23,621 nt of DNA from a virus. The position numbers and the translations under genes were made by a program. The notes below the pieces were generated by a model. That model did not search any database. It saw only the letters and a list, made by a program, of their open reading frames with translations, and was not told the origin of the DNA. Each line of letters opens with the position of its first letter. The stretch's first letter is position 1. Location of the stretch: the IMG/VR virus record IMGVR_UViG_3300037493_004315, positions 1 through 23,621 of that record; one strand, 5' to 3'. This document shows, in pieces, positions 13,907 to 21,520 of this stretch.

Positions 13907-15922
13907 ATGAACGACTTAATGGACGACGACGACAAAATGATGAACAAAAAAACTAAATCATCTGGAGAATCTAACACACCTGTGTTAGATAATTTTAGTA
14001 GAGACTTAATGAAACTAGCGGAAGCTGGAAAACTTGACCCCGTTATTGGTCGTGATAGAGAAATCTTAAGGATTGCTCAAATTCTTTCTCGTAGAAAGAA
14101 AAATAACCCAATTATCCTTGGAGAACCTGGTTGTGGTAAAACCGCACTTGTTGAAGGATTAGCAATCAAGATTGTAAATGGTGATTGTCCCCGTAACTTG
14201 GTAGATAAACGTATTGTTAATCTTGACCTTACATCAGTTGTTGCCGGTACAAAGTATCGTGGACAATTTGAAGAAAGAATGAAAGTGATTATCGAAGAAC
14301 TTCAATCAAACCCAAATATCATTGTATTCATTGATGAGATTCACACATTGGTTGGTTCAGGAAATTCTTCAGGTTCAATGGATGGTTCAAATATCTTTAA
14401 ACCCGCATTGGCACGTGGGGAAGTTCAATGTATCGGAGCAACCACATTAGATGAGTTCCGTAAAAACATTGAAAAAGATGGAGCATTGGAACGTAGATTC
14501 CAAAAGGTAATCGTTGAACCATCATCAATTGATGAAACAATCCAAATCCTTAAGAATGTTCGTGACAAATACGAAGATTTCCACAAGGTGAATTACAGCG
14601 ATGAGGTAATTGAGACTTGTGTTAAGTTGGCAGACCGTTATATTACAGACCGTGAGTTCCCTGATAAAGCGTTTGACATATTGGATGAGGTTGGAGCAAG
14701 AATGCAGACCGAGTTGAAGATACCTGAAGCAATTGAAGATTTAAAAAGACAAGCGGCAGAAATTAAAATTCAAAAAATGGAAGTGGTTAAAAAACAAAAC
14801 TACGAACAAGCTGCAGAGCTTCGTGACAAAGAAAAAAAATTGTTACTGAAGTTGGACCAAGAGAAAATTAAGTTTGATGAAAAGTTGTCCAAAGAAAAAC
14901 AACTCATCTTATTGGAACATGTTTATGATGTTGTATCAAACATGACAAAAATCCCTGTAAATAAAATGAGTGTGGATGATACCAAAGCTTTGTTGGACTT
15001 GGACAAAACTTTGATTGACAAAGTTATCGGTCAAAACAATGCGGTAGTTAAGATTGCAAAAGCAATCAAAAGAAATCGTTTGGGTATCAAAGACCCTAAT
15101 CGTCCAATTGGGTCATTTGTGTTTTTAGGTTCGACAGGTGTTGGTAAGACATACCTGGCAAAACAATTGGCAAAAGAAATGTTCGGTTCCGAAGATGCTC
15201 TCATTCGTGTCGACATGTCTGAATACCAAGAGAAACACACAATATCCAAATTAATTGGAGCACCTCCAGGATACGTAGGTTATGAAGAAGGCGGATTGTT
15301 AACTGAGAAAGTTAAAAACAAACCTTACTCTGTAATCTTATTTGATGAGATTGAAAAAGCTCACAAAGATGTATTCACCATCCTACTTCAGGTTTTAGAT
15401 GATGGTCACGTTACCGACAGTTTGGGACGTAAGATTAACTTCAAGAATACCTTGATTATCTTGACATCAAACTTGGGGGTTAAAAAACTACAAGACTTTG
15501 GAGCTGGTATTGGTTTCTCAAGTAATTCATATAGTAATGAAGAGGCTAAGAAACAACTGTTAATGAAGGAAATGAAAAACTTCTTCTCACCTGAGTTTAT
15601 TAATCGTATTGATGATACGGTTGTATTTAACTCGTTGACTAAAGAAGACATCAAAAAGATTACAGACATTGAATTGAAGAAGTTGGTGACTCGTCTTGTA
15701 GATATGAAGTACAAAATCACATATGATGAATCTTTGGTTGAATACTTATCAAAGATTGGATACGATGAATTGTACGGAGCTCGTCCATTGAAGAGAGCTA
15801 TTCAGGATAAGGTTGAAGACCTATTGTCAGAAGAAGTTCTAACGGGTAAAATGATTGAAGGTAAGACCTATCACATCAAAGTAGTGGGGGAAAACGTGGT
15901 GGTCCAAAAAAAAGGACGATAA
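13907..15922 (+). CDS. ClpC-type AAA+ unfoldase lacking the N-domain
   Basis: This 671-residue protein is a two-ring-domain Hsp100 ATPase that would unfold proteins and feed them to ClpP. Domain 1 has Walker A GEPGCGKT (72-79), the pore-loop region KYRGQFEER, Walker B FIDEIH (Asp143, Glu144) and an ERRF arginine finger. A short middle region (about 285-330) contains a UVR-like segment (KKQNYEQAAELRDKEKKL), as in ClpC. Domain 2 has Walker A GSTGVGKT (408-415), pore loop GYVGYEEGG, Walker B ILFDEIEKAH (Asp480, Glu481), a ClpP-docking loop AGIGFSS (about 533-539) and sensor-2 GARPLKR. ClpC normally has about 810-850 residues; the roughly 150-residue N-domain that binds adaptors is missing and replaced by about 25 polar residues. 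No clpP is in the window, so host ClpP is the likely partner. The gene is visibly less AT-rich than its neighbours. Confidence 0.93.
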   Translation: MNDLMDDDDKMMNKKTKSSGESNTPVLDNFSRDLMKLAEAGKLDPVIGRDREILRIAQILSRRKKNNPIILGEPGCGKTALVEGLAIKIVNGDCPRNLVDKRIVNLDLTSVVAGTKYRGQFEERMKVIIEELQSNPNIIVFIDEIHTLVGSGNSSGSMDGSNIFKPALARGEVQCIGATTLDEFRKNIEKDGALERRFQKVIVEPSSIDETIQILKNVRDKYEDFHKVNYSDEVIETCVKLADRYITDREFPDKAFDILDEVGARMQTELKIPEAIEDLKRQAAEIKIQKMEVVKKQNYEQAAELRDKEKKLLLKLDQEKIKFDEKLSKEKQLILLEHVYDVVSNMTKIPVNKMSVDDTKALLDLDKTLIDKVIGQNNAVVKIAKAIKRNRLGIKDPNRPIGSFVFLGSTGVGKTYLAKQLAKEMFGSEDALIRVDMSEYQEKHTISKLIGAPPGYVGYEEGGLLTEKVKNKPYSVILFDEIEKAHKDVFTILLQVLDDGHVTDSLGRKINFKNTLIILTSNLGVKKLQDFGAGIGFSSNSYSNEEAKKQLLMKEMKNFFSPEFINRIDDTVVFNSLTKEDIKKITDIELKKLVTRLVDMKYKITYDESLVEYLSKIGYDELYGARPLKRAIQDKVEDLLSEEVLTGKMIEGKTYHIKVVGENVVVQKKGR

Positions 15923-15927
15923 TTAAG

Positions 15928-15957
15928 AAAGGGAGATGAAAATCTCCCTTTTTTTTA
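15928..15957 (+). terminator. Rho-independent terminator after clp
   Basis: GGGAGAT (15931-15937) pairs with ATCTCCC (15942-15948) around a GAAA tetraloop, extended by A-T pairs, and is followed by about eight T. It starts 5 nt after the clp stop codon. Confidence 0.92.
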
Positions 15958-15965
15958 TATTTATA
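15958..15965 (+). promoter_or_regulatory. TATTTATA octamer before the zinc metalloprotein gene
   Basis: The plus strand reads TATTTATA 4 nt before the ATG at 15970 and immediately after the clp terminator, so the next gene needs its own start of transcription here. Confidence 0.5.
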
Positions 15966-15969
15966 TTTG

Positions 15970-16725
15970 ATGAGGGATTTAATCAGAAAGATTATTATAG
16001 AAACTGTAACGGACACAGAGATAATTTGTAATAAATGTGGATGGTCGTGGGATATTGTTGATGGTGGTGATGACTTATATATCTGTCATGAATGTGGTCA
16101 TGATAATGAACCAAAATCACAATCTAATTTAAACAAACTATTAGAAAACTTCAAAGATAATTTTCCTGAAGAATTAAAACCAAAGGTTGATGCAATTGAA
16201 AAGTTTATTGTTAACTACATTCAAGAACACAATTTTACCGTTAAATTTCTTAACTCATGTTCCACAGGTTTTGGTGGTGTTAGAACCAAAGACCAAATCA
16301 TTATTTGTTCGCCAAATGCAATGGCAACTCTTGGTGATTTTATTTACACCGTATTCCACGAAATAAGACATGAAGAACAAATCGTCATGGGATTAGACAA
16401 TCCTTTAACAGATTATGATTTAGAAGATTTTGAAAAATTATCTAAAAAATATTGGGAATTAGAAATGGATGCCGATAAGTTTGCCAAAGAAATGGTCGCA
16501 AAACTTATTATTAAACTTAGAGTACCAATTGATGTTGCAAAACAAAATTTAGGTTTGTCAGGATATATTAAAAATTATCCCTTATACTCTAACATGGTTT
16601 CGTCTCAATTAAAAATGATTATAGATAGCATTAAACAAATAAAAAAATCGGGTGAAGAATATACTGATATTCAAGACCACCCGATGATTAAAAAATATTT
16701 AGATAAATTAGAAAACTTTATTTAA
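15970..16725 (+). CDS. Zinc-ribbon plus HExxH metallopeptidase-like protein
   Basis: This 251-residue protein (from ATG 15970; a TTG one codon earlier is also open) has two zinc sites. A ribbon near residues 20-42 uses CNKCGWSW and CHECGH. A zincin-type motif HEIRHEEQ lies near residue 130 and is followed about 30 residues later by ELEMDADKFAKEM, which resembles the third-ligand helix 'E.eAD.FA' of HExxH peptidases such as ImmA/M48-like families. It therefore probably is a Zn-dependent protease, perhaps clearing a specific host or phage protein; the substrate is unknown. The region between (about 50-120) looks helical. It follows clp and overlaps the 3' end of the opposing M20 gene by 4 nt. 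An inactive or structural role cannot be excluded. Confidence 0.75.
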   Translation: MRDLIRKIIIETVTDTEIICNKCGWSWDIVDGGDDLYICHECGHDNEPKSQSNLNKLLENFKDNFPEELKPKVDAIEKFIVNYIQEHNFTVKFLNSCSTGFGGVRTKDQIIICSPNAMATLGDFIYTVFHEIRHEEQIVMGLDNPLTDYDLEDFEKLSKKYWELEMDADKFAKEMVAKLIIKLRVPIDVAKQNLGLSGYIKNYPLYSNMVSSQLKMIIDSIKQIKKSGEEYTDIQDHPMIKKYLDKLENFI

Positions 16726-17561
16726 AAGACTGACCTATTTCTCCAACCATGTTCAACCATTTCTTTATAGTGTAATTTATGACCAAGTTTATCAATCATT
16801 TTCTTACCCATGTCGATACCGTTAATTACGTCTTCAACAACGACGTATTCATGGGTTGTGTGATATTGGTAGTATCCAATTGAGAAGTTAATACAAGAGA
16901 AGTCAAACTTACCTCTTAACGCATATACATCAGTATAAGGGTGAACCATGTATCTCATTCTATCTCCCATACCTTCTGTTAATACATCATTACAAGCATC
17001 AAAAAATTCCGTCTCTCTGTCAAATAAAACTTGACCAAAACATTTTTCAGTAATCATCCAGTTTTCAGGTGCGTCAAATTGAATACCATATCCAACATTA
17101 TCAAAAAATGATGAATCCGCCATCATTGAACCTTTACAACCTGTTTCTTCAGATACAAAAAACGCGGCTTTTACATACGGTAATTCTTTCAATAATCTAA
17201 GACATGCAAATACGCCACATTTATCATCACCACCAATACCTGTTGGTTCTCCATCATTGTCATATGCCTTATATGATAATTTAATTTCTTTTTGAGCATT
17301 TGGTAACATTTCCTCTCGAATATTAATATCGTTAAGTCCATGTACCGTATCCGTATGTGAAATTACACATGGGAAATAAAATCCTTCAGGAAGTTCTTTG
17401 GATTCTTGTTTTGTTGCGTAGACGTTATTATATTCGTCCACATAGTGTTCAATATTATTTTCAGTTAACCAGTTAACCAAAAACTCAACCATTCTGTCCT
17501 CGCGATACGTTGCCGTAGGTACGCTCAAAACGGCTTTAAGTAATTCTAAATTTTGTTCCAT
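16722..17561 (-). CDS. M20-family metallopeptidase (peptidase T-like)
   Basis: This 279-residue protein keeps the di-zinc set of the M20 family: SHTDTVHG (His69, Asp71), GIGGDDKCG (Asp112 or Asp113 bridging), SEETGCKGS (Glu138 catalytic, Glu139 ligand), QFDAP (Asp163) and YHTTHEYV (His234 or His237). Known members remove amino acids from short peptides or di/tripeptides. It is short: M20 enzymes with a dimerisation/lid domain have about 370-410 residues, and here the segment between Asp163 and the last His is only about 70 residues, so the lid is reduced or missing. This recalls the lid-less exopeptidase layout, but substrate choice cannot be read. A host-type promoter lies directly before the ATG. 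In the context of ClpC and tmRNA it could recycle the peptides made by Clp. Confidence 0.85.
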   Translation of the reverse strand: MEQNLELLKAVLSVPTATYREDRMVEFLVNWLTENNIEHYVDEYNNVYATKQESKELPEGFYFPCVISHTDTVHGLNDINIREEMLPNAQKEIKLSYKAYDNDGEPTGIGGDDKCGVFACLRLLKELPYVKAAFFVSEETGCKGSMMADSSFFDNVGYGIQFDAPENWMITEKCFGQVLFDRETEFFDACNDVLTEGMGDRMRYMVHPYTDVYALRGKFDFSCINFSIGYYQYHTTHEYVVVEDVINGIDMGKKMIDKLGHKLHYKEMVEHGWRNRSVF

Positions 17562-17565
17562 AGAG

Positions 17566-17596
17566 CAAATATAGAAAATTATTTACACTTCACCAA
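17566..17596 (-). promoter_or_regulatory. Bacteroidota-type promoter of the M20 peptidase gene
   Basis: On the minus strand TTTG (17597-17594 region) is followed after 20 nt by a perfect TATATTTG (17573-17566). Only 4 nt separate the box from the ATG at 17561, so the mRNA is probably leaderless. The -35 part lies inside the end of the neighbouring 600-residue gene. Confidence 0.6.
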
Positions 17597-19385
17597 ATTT
17601 AAATAACTCTGGTTGATATAATAAATGATTAAATTGTTCTTCATTAAGTTTACGGGTAATAAATCCTGTAGGTAGTTGTAATTCAACAACAATTTGCATA
17701 TCGTCTCTATCAAAAGTTTTAACTTTGAAATTTATTGATTCATCTTTTGGTAATTTATACCATTTACCTATCTCGTATCTAGATAATATTTTTTGTCTAA
17801 GTTCCAAAAATTTTACTATTGGGGTTCCATCTTCTTCAATCTTTTCTAAGATACTATCAAATTGTCTTCCAACCTCTCTGTTGAATGACTCGGTATCAAA
17901 ATTATCAGAATCTTGATATTCATATGTGTCGTCATACCAACCACCCATACTACCACCACTTTGTTCAACAATCTGATTAAATAATGAAATAACATCAGTT
18001 TTATTGATTTCAAGTCTTGTTGACCACATTAATAAATTTGCCGGTGTTGTTGTAATCTCATCATATCTTCTTTTAAGGGCAAATCCTGTAGATTCTAAAA
18101 CGTCATTAATTTCTTTTGTGATAGATTCTGTGGCAGTAATGCTCATTTCTCTATTTTTTTCTACAAAATAATCATTTATGATATTATCGGTTTCTGTTTC
18201 AAATAAATCTAATAATACCGCAGCTAACTCTTGTTGATATGCATTTAACAAACTAAATGATTTTGATGGCAATAAAACGTCTGAGATTTGTTTTATTTTT
18301 TCTGTGTTCTCATCATTTAAGTCAGCAAATATAAGATACCCTTCTTTAAAATCGTCATAAATAGTATATTCATCCATAAATTCATAATCACTATAACTTG
18401 AAGATACCGCATTCATAAACCACACGTCATCGTCACTTACATCAAAATTTTCAAAAAAATTCTTATCGTCACCAAAATCAATAACAATTTTACTTTGTCC
18501 CAATGGGTCCTTAATTATAACATCAATAATCGATGGGTCAGAATCTATTAATTCTTCAACAGTTGCAAGCCCCCTTGTAAATTCTCTTAATTTTTTAATG
18601 AATTCACCAACACCCGTTAAATCGTCAATAAGGTCACTTTGATTTGGAAAATATTCTTTAAGGTATTCAATAGTTTTTGCGAAATCTTGAGCATCAAATA
18701 CTTCAATTTTTTTTTCACTTTCATTTTGATATAAAGCAATTTTATTGTTAGTTTTTTTATTTAAAAAATAATATAAATTACCAGTTCTTGTATATTTGTC
18801 AAAATACGATGTTGACCCTTTTTGAGTTGTACACCATTTGGTGTTGGTACCATAATAACAAGACGCTGAATGTGATTTTGGTCTAACCACCAACACTTCA
18901 TCATCTTCATAAATTTTATCAACTTGAGATTTAATCTCCAGTTCAATTTGTTTTTGAGTTTTTCTACTATCAATAATGGACATTAATTTCTTAATGAATT
19001 GAGGATTTTCATATTGATTAATATCCTTTGGTGAACGAGCAATCCCCTCAATATTTGGCACTACATAACTATTATTTGTGTCGGCAATAAATTCAGTTTC
19101 CGCTTTCCAAATATCATCTTCAGTTATTCTATTAACATTTACATGGAACCAAGGAATTATTATTCCAAATAAATCTTGTAGTGATTCTGACTGCCGAACA
19201 TTTAATCCACCTTTTTCACCTGATAATTCAGGAATAATTTTTTCAAGTTTTTTTGCAATATACTCAACATATTTGTAGTTTGTTGGGTCAACACTTAATA
19301 TCCTGTCAATGAATGGGCCATCATACTCAAACCGTTGTTTAAGTTGTTTTGCAACATCTTCCTTTTTACCTTCAATTATAATCAC
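17583..19385 (-). CDS. Phage protein with CxYGxxTxWCTT motif (paralogue A)
   Basis: This 600-residue protein of unknown function has an N-terminus IIIEGKKEDVAKQLKQRF followed by DPTNYKYVEYI, a layout shared with its paralogue across the tmRNA gene. Its clearest signature is around residues 158-190: YEDDEVLVVRPKSHSASC followed by YYGTNTKWCTT (Cys176, Trp184, Cys185), then YFDKYTRTGNLYYFLNKK. The rest (about 220-600) is rich in acidic residues, with beta-like segments near the C-terminus (MQIVVELQLPTGFITRKL). The start is most likely GTG at 19385, because it matches the paralogue's LIVEGRKED region. Proteins with this WCTT signature are, to my memory, found in many large phages but without assigned function. 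The invariant Cys/Trp/Cys suggest an enzymatic or redox site, which is unproven. Confidence 0.8.
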   Translation of the reverse strand: MIIIEGKKEDVAKQLKQRFEYDGPFIDRILSVDPTNYKYVEYIAKKLEKIIPELSGEKGGLNVRQSESLQDLFGIIIPWFHVNVNRITEDDIWKAETEFIADTNNSYVVPNIEGIARSPKDINQYENPQFIKKLMSIIDSRKTQKQIELEIKSQVDKIYEDDEVLVVRPKSHSASCYYGTNTKWCTTQKGSTSYFDKYTRTGNLYYFLNKKTNNKIALYQNESEKKIEVFDAQDFAKTIEYLKEYFPNQSDLIDDLTGVGEFIKKLREFTRGLATVEELIDSDPSIIDVIIKDPLGQSKIVIDFGDDKNFFENFDVSDDDVWFMNAVSSSYSDYEFMDEYTIYDDFKEGYLIFADLNDENTEKIKQISDVLLPSKSFSLLNAYQQELAAVLLDLFETETDNIINDYFVEKNREMSITATESITKEINDVLESTGFALKRRYDEITTTPANLLMWSTRLEINKTDVISLFNQIVEQSGGSMGGWYDDTYEYQDSDNFDTESFNREVGRQFDSILEKIEEDGTPIVKFLELRQKILSRYEIGKWYKLPKDESINFKVKTFDRDDMQIVVELQLPTGFITRKLNEEQFNHLLYQPELFKFGEV

Positions 19386-19398
19386 AGGATATTTTTAC

Positions 19399-19406
19399 AA
19401 TAAATA
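19399..19406 (-). promoter_or_regulatory. TATTTATT octamer before paralogue A
   Basis: The minus strand reads TATTTATT 13 nt upstream of the GTG at 19385. It lies back to back with the tmRNA promoter. Confidence 0.45.
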
Positions 19407-19415
19407 CCAATTTTG

Positions 19416-19446
19416 TTTGTAATATTTATTTTTTGTCCTATCTTTG
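19416..19446 (+). promoter_or_regulatory. Bacteroidota-type promoter of the tmRNA gene
   Basis: TTTG at 19416-19419 is followed after exactly 19 nt by TATCTTTG at 19439-19446, a perfect consensus. Transcription would start near 19453, leaving a leader of about 25 nt to be removed by RNase P before the mature 5' end at 19478. Confidence 0.8.
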
Positions 19447-19477
19447 TATTTATAATATTACAAGTTATTTGACATAT

Positions 19478-19896
19478 GGGGGTGTTTTTGGATTTGACAG
19501 GTATTGGCTGAAGACAAAGGGCACGTGGAGACTGAATTAATCTCCTTAAAAACTGATTCACAAAAACAATCGGCGACGTTTTATCGAAAATGGAAACTCT
19601 TGGTTTACTAAGAGGTTCTGAAGTTACTGTATCCTAAGAGGTTTACGGAAACGGGGGGTCGGTCAGACAGATAACCTAGCAACAGAAGTCGTTGATGAGT
19701 TGGTTTTCACTCTAAAAGAAAACAACGGTCTCGTTCAGAGGACTACCGTAATAAAAGTGAACTCGACACAGTTATTGGTAACGATGTTAAAATAGGAACC
19801 AAATATTTCGGAAGGTATGACAAACCTTGACCTAAACGTGTAGTCCTTATCTGACAGGATATTATGGACGAGGCTTCGATGCCTCCACCTCCACCA
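19478..19896 (+). ncRNA. ssrA: Transfer-messenger RNA (tmRNA), phage-encoded
   Basis: This RNA of about 419 nt rescues stalled ribosomes and tags the nascent protein. The 5' end GGGGGTG (19478-19484) pairs with the 3' CACCTCC (19886-19892) to form the acceptor stem (one G-U), followed by ACCA, so CCA is encoded. The D-arm analogue TTTTTGGATTTGACAGG follows the acceptor as in bacterial tmRNA, and the T-arm is GAGGC-TTCGAT-GCCTC. The best resume codon is GGC at 19572 (preceded by CAAT, like the GGC-GAA context of flavobacterial tmRNA). It gives a tag beginning GDVLSKME and ending SEVTVS before TAA at 19635. An alternative frame from 19573 gives ATFYRKWKLLVY. Neither ends in the usual ALAA. The T-loop has 6 nt rather than 7. 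Host promoter and terminator flank it. Confidence 0.92.
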
Positions 19897-19899
19897 TAG

Positions 19900-19931
19900 A
19901 CCTCAATAGAAATATTGAGGTTTTTTTTTTA
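19900..19931 (+). terminator. Rho-independent terminator after tmRNA
   Basis: CCTCAATA (19901-19908) pairs with TATTGAGG (19913-19920) around a GAAA loop, followed by at least ten T. It begins 4 nt after the encoded CCA. Confidence 0.95.
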
Positions 19932-19985
19932 TTACTTTTTTACGTAGTAATTAATCATTAAATAACTCATAATCACAAAATCGCA

Positions 19986-19993
19986 TATTTATA
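19986..19993 (+). promoter_or_regulatory. TATTTATA octamer before paralogue B
   Basis: The plus strand reads TATTTATA 3 nt before the ATG at 19997. Confidence 0.5.
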
Positions 19994-19996
19994 ATT

Positions 19997-21520
19997 ATGA
20001 GATTAACTCCAATCCTTATTGTTGAAGGTCGTAAAGAAGATTTACGTAAAAAATACACTGAAAAATTTAAGGAGTATCCCGAAAATTTAGATTTTATTTT
20101 GGGTATTTCAGATTTAGCAGATACCAACTTCAAATATGCCGATTTTGTGTTAAAGAATACAAATCCAAACGCGTCTTCTCAAGAAGTTGAACATATTGTA
20201 GACCTTGTTAAAGATTTTGATAGATTTCAACCATCATTAGAGATTAAAGATATTAACAAATATGATGTTTATAAATTAGTAACCGCAATTGACAAACATA
20301 GAGAAACTTCAAAAACTCAACAAAAAAAATCAATTGACCCCTCAGACGCCAAAAAATTATATGAAGACGATAACCTATTAATTGTTAAACCTTTAACTTA
20401 CGAATCGTCTTGTAAATATGGTTCAGGTACAAGATGGTGTACTACCAGTACACAATCTCATTTTAAAAATTATACTGAAGATGGCCAATCCTTATATTAC
20501 GTCATTCTTAAGAAATTTGACATAAGTAATAAGTTTTATAAAATTGCAATTCATATGAAACCAAATTTGGAAACATGGTATGACGCGACTGATGAAAGAA
20601 TGTCAGACAGAGAAAAAGAAGTTTTTAATCTTGGAGCTCCAAAAGTAATTCAAACAATTAGAAAAAATTATGAGGAAAGTTTAAATAAAAAATACGATTT
20701 ATTTTTTAAAAATTTGTTTGATTTTAATAATTACAAATTCACTAATGTATCATCATTATTTAAAACAACACACAAAATAGGGATTGAATTTCAAAAACCA
20801 GAACTTATTTCGGATATGCCAAATCATGCAACAATTGAGTTAAATATTTCAGTTGATGAGGATAATATCGACCAATATTTGGTTATGATTACTTATGATG
20901 TTAGAAAAATGGAAAATATTTACAATGGTAATGATATTCTTTTTACTATTGGGTACTCAGGCGATGATTTTGAAATTAAACCTGAATTTGATTTTGGTCT
21001 TGAAAATGTGACAAACAAAGTTCAAATCTATATACCTAATTTTCATTATTCTGATACCAACATCAACAATACTTTCAATGAAATTTGTTGGAGGATTGAG
21101 TCGCAAGTTATTAATATAATGAAACTAAATGACGAGTTTATGTTAAGTATAACTGATGGAAAAGGAAAAACCGTTTGGGCACCAAACAGAAGTTCTTATG
21201 GTTTTACATTTAAAAGAAATGCCGGATTAATTAAAAAACTTACAGATTATTTGGATTCAGGAAAGGAAGGAACAAAATTAGATTTTTTAGTTGATGTTGG
21301 TTCGTTAGATAAAATGAATATTAATGGTAAACCACAATATTCACATAAAAACAAAAATGATTGGAAAATATCATCAGAATTTAGGGGTCAATTAAGTGGA
21401 TTCTTTAATTCTGCGAAATTAGCCGGAATATTAGATTACGATAAAAAAGGTAATCAATTTATTTTGAAAAAGGGGAAAAACTTTGATAAGTTTAAAGAAG
21501 GACAACTTGAAGCTATTTAA
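19997..21520 (+). CDS. Phage protein with CxYGxxTxWCTT motif (paralogue B)
   Basis: This 507-residue protein is a paralogue of the 600-residue protein on the other side of the tmRNA gene. The N-terminus has LIVEGRKEDLRKKYTEKF, then FILGISDLADTNFKYADF. Around residues 121-160 it shows LYEDDNLLIVKPLTYESSC, YGSGTRWCTT (Cys139, Trp147, Cys148) and a following SLYYVILKK. The spacing between the two Cys is nine residues in both paralogues. The remainder is mixed alpha/beta, with acidic stretches and a basic C-terminus (KKGNQFILKKGKNFDKFKEG). No function is known to me. The pair points in opposite directions around the tmRNA, so they arose by duplication with inversion or by separate acquisition. 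Confidence 0.8.
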   Translation: MRLTPILIVEGRKEDLRKKYTEKFKEYPENLDFILGISDLADTNFKYADFVLKNTNPNASSQEVEHIVDLVKDFDRFQPSLEIKDINKYDVYKLVTAIDKHRETSKTQQKKSIDPSDAKKLYEDDNLLIVKPLTYESSCKYGSGTRWCTTSTQSHFKNYTEDGQSLYYVILKKFDISNKFYKIAIHMKPNLETWYDATDERMSDREKEVFNLGAPKVIQTIRKNYEESLNKKYDLFFKNLFDFNNYKFTNVSSLFKTTHKIGIEFQKPELISDMPNHATIELNISVDEDNIDQYLVMITYDVRKMENIYNGNDILFTIGYSGDDFEIKPEFDFGLENVTNKVQIYIPNFHYSDTNINNTFNEICWRIESQVINIMKLNDEFMLSITDGKGKTVWAPNRSSYGFTFKRNAGLIKKLTDYLDSGKEGTKLDFLVDVGSLDKMNINGKPQYSHKNKNDWKISSEFRGQLSGFFNSAKLAGILDYDKKGNQFILKKGKNFDKFKEGQLEAI

